From contig CALINC010000107.1 in assembly GCA_938045195.1 (NCBI GenBank), forward strand, positions 1 through 8,449: 8,449 nucleotides of DNA, read 5' to 3'. The translations under genes were made by a program, and so were the position numbers. The stretch's first letter is position 1. Every line of letters begins with the position of its first letter. The notes beneath the pieces are model-generated. The model saw nothing but the letters and a program-made list of their open reading frames with translations, ran no database searches and was not told the origin of the DNA. Below, one piece after another: positions 7,449 through 8,449 of this stretch. This stretch comes from an uncultured Treponema sp. (GTDB lineage Bacteria; Spirochaetota; Spirochaetia; Treponematales; Treponemataceae).

Positions 7449-7487
7449 GTTACATACCTTTTTTTCCTTAATTCTTACAAAATATTT

Positions 7488-7796
7488 TTATAATCTGTTA
7501 TATTCTTTTTGTGCAGCCTGTATAGATGGTAATGCCGTTGAAACTTCAGCATTATGAATAAACATATCAGCACGTTACGTTTGTAGAAGAACCTGCTGCC
7601 ATCTTGTTAATGTTTTACGTGTAAACAACTCACCTATCCGCTTTTCACCTAAAATAAAACTACGAAGTAAAAAAACAAGAGTAAATAAATTTGATTTTCC
7701 GCACCCGTTTTTACCAAGCAGAATATTTATAGAATCAAAATGACCATTAAAATTCACAAAAGTTTTATAGTTATCGGCGTATATACGTTTTATCAC
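7488..7796 (-). pseudogene. Truncated AAA ATP-binding protein (RecF/SMC-like N-terminal stub)
   Basis: The stub starts at a GTG (7796) with GGAGG (7804-7808) 7 nt upstream and encodes 73 residues before TAA at 7575-7577. MIKRIYADNYKTF, then INILLGKNGCGKSNLF with a perfect Walker A (GKNGCGKS, 28-35), is the usual N-terminus of AAA_15/AAA_21-type ATP-binding proteins, which run to several hundred residues. LGEKRIGELFT and TLTRWQ (62-67) also look like genuine family sequence. Signature, Walker B and the rest are absent. After the stop the same frame stays open for 28 more codons (to TAA at 7488-7490), including IHNAEVSTALPSIQAAQ, which I cannot assign; it may be the end of this or another gene brought next to it by deletion. 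It is probably a decayed accessory or defence-type ATPase and not functional. Confidence 0.65.
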
Positions 7797-7803
7797 AATT
7801 ATA

Positions 7804-7808
7804 CCTCC
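7804..7808 (-). promoter_or_regulatory. Ribosome binding site of the ATPase stub (decides a GTG start)
   Basis: GGAGG on the minus strand lies 7 nt before GTG at 7796. It selects GTG as the start, which matches the N-terminus expected for the ATP-binding protein family. The intact site on a broken gene suggests fairly recent decay. Confidence 0.65.
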
Positions 7809-7841
7809 ATACTATTAACATTCTAAAACTGTTTTTTACTT

Positions 7842-8449
7842 TTACGATCGCAAAGCTCTATATAATCTCAACAATTTATTATTTACTTTGCTGATTGAAT
7901 AATATTCGGTTTGTTGAGTTCCAAAGTAGCGATATGATTCTTCAACGCCTTTTATCATCGAACCTTCAAAATCAAATGCTTTTGAGTGCTTCGAAGCAAA
8001 TTCTATTCCCGAATCTAGAACTAAGGTCTGTGCTCCACTTGCTCTAAATGTTGGATCTGCTCCTGCAATTAGATAATAGCAGGTCTTTTCGTCATAAACG
8101 AATAATGATGATGCGTGTACATTGCCATCCTTATCTATTGCCGTGATAACTTTAGCACCATCATGTTCATTACACGCTTCAAAAATTGAATTTATAAATT
8201 CTTTTTTGTGTGGGCAACTTCTCCCTTGATGTTCAAATGTTTTCACCAGCATAGCGTGCAAATTATCTACGTTATCTTCCTCTATTATCTCGACTTTATT
8301 TCTTGCACTTTTTATATTTTTGCGAACTGTCTTATCGTATTTAGCCCTTACAGCTTCTATATCAGAAACATCAGTAAATCTATAAGTTATTCTTGGGCTA
8401 ACTTTAAACCCCAGCCATCTGAATGGTAAAAAGTAATCATTACTAGGGT
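7842..8449 (-). CDS. GNAT_6/FemAB-like acyltransferase of a glycan locus (5' end outside window)
   Basis: The frame is open from the right edge to TAA at 7842-7844, giving 202 C-terminal codons; the start is not in the window. Visible sequence begins just before LPFRWLGFKVSPRITYRF, then VRKNIKSARNKV, LHAMLVKTFEHQG, a block with AIDKDGNVHASSLFVYDE, YYLIAGADPTFRASGAQTL and FDFEGSMIKGVEESYRYFG, and ends RLYRALRS. These blocks, especially the last two, fit the acetyltransferase family (GNAT_6, related to FemAB) often found in surface-polysaccharide clusters, where members are thought to acylate amino sugars. The donor and acceptor here are unknown. The following gene is the ATPase stub, 45 nt further on, with no terminator-like hairpin between. 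The residues I can see show no frame damage. Starting this gene internally near 8261 would cut off conserved sequence. Confidence 0.82.
   Translation of the reverse strand, partial: PSNDYFLPFRWLGFKVSPRITYRFTDVSDIEAVRAKYDKTVRKNIKSARNKVEIIEEDNVDNLHAMLVKTFEHQGRSCPHKKEFINSIFEACNEHDGAKVITAIDKDGNVHASSLFVYDEKTCYYLIAGADPTFRASGAQTLVLDSGIEFASKHSKAFDFEGSMIKGVEESYRYFGTQQTEYYSISKVNNKLLRLYRALRS

Noticed and set aside
7450..7455. ATG-TAA start-stop mini-frame just before the DUF3843-like gene
   Set aside because: The AAGG site is only 1 nt from this ATG, too close to use, while spacing to the real ATG at 7448 is normal; likely chance.
8208..8429. Plus-strand open frame of 73 codons at the right edge
   Set aside because: It is antisense to the acyltransferase frame, which is open to the window edge and carries conserved family sequence.
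1..8449. CRISPR array, tRNA, rRNA, insertion sequence or prophage integrase
   Set aside because: I saw no regularly spaced repeats, no tRNA-like cloverleaf sequence, and no transposase or integrase motifs in any supported frame.

Overview
The window is AT-rich, and every supportable gene lies on the minus strand, so transcription runs from high to low coordinates. Most genes have purine-rich Shine-Dalgarno sites. The mix of families (an AAA-ATPase-like/PD-(D/E)XK gene, a DUF3843-like gene and surface-glycan enzymes) recalls host-associated anaerobes. The Shine-Dalgarno sites argue against Bacteroidetes, and my best guess is an oral- or gut-type spirochaete such as Treponema. That assignment is inference from memory of gene content, not a database result.

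Layout in transcription order: (1) 8449-7842, the C-terminal part of a GNAT_6/FemAB-like acyltransferase whose start lies beyond the right edge; (2) 7796-7488, the broken N-terminal stub of a RecF/SMC-like ATP-binding protein; (3) 7448-5850, a DUF3843-like protein of unknown function; (4) 5846-4299, an AAA-ATPase-like protein with a C-terminal PD-(D/E)XK nuclease-like domain, only 3 nt after (3); (5) 4289-2901, a cytoplasmic polysaccharide-deacetylase-family protein; (6) a 153-nt intergenic region with several small inverted repeats; (7) 2747-978, an N-acetyl sugar amidotransferase with an added N-terminal class II glutaminase-like domain; (8) 899-1, a WbpA-type UDP-N-acetylglucosamine dehydrogenase that runs off the left edge.

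The acyltransferase, deacetylase, amidotransferase and dehydrogenase form a coherent surface-polysaccharide or glycoprotein-glycan locus. The dehydrogenase makes a UDP-N-acetyl-uronic acid, the amidotransferase would convert a sugar group to an amide or acetamidino group, and the other two would alter N-acyl groups. The ATPase stub and the DUF3843/AAA pair look like cargo inserted among these genes.

The most interesting signal is the amidotransferase. It joins an Ntn (GlmS/AsnB-type) glutaminase fold to a WbpG-type PP-loop synthetase, echoing asparagine synthetase. Yet the catalytic Cys at position 2 is Arg, and other glutamine-pocket residues also appear lost, so the domain looks like an inactive glutaminase kept in frame. 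I found no CRISPR array, tRNA, rRNA, insertion sequence or convincing intrinsic terminator.
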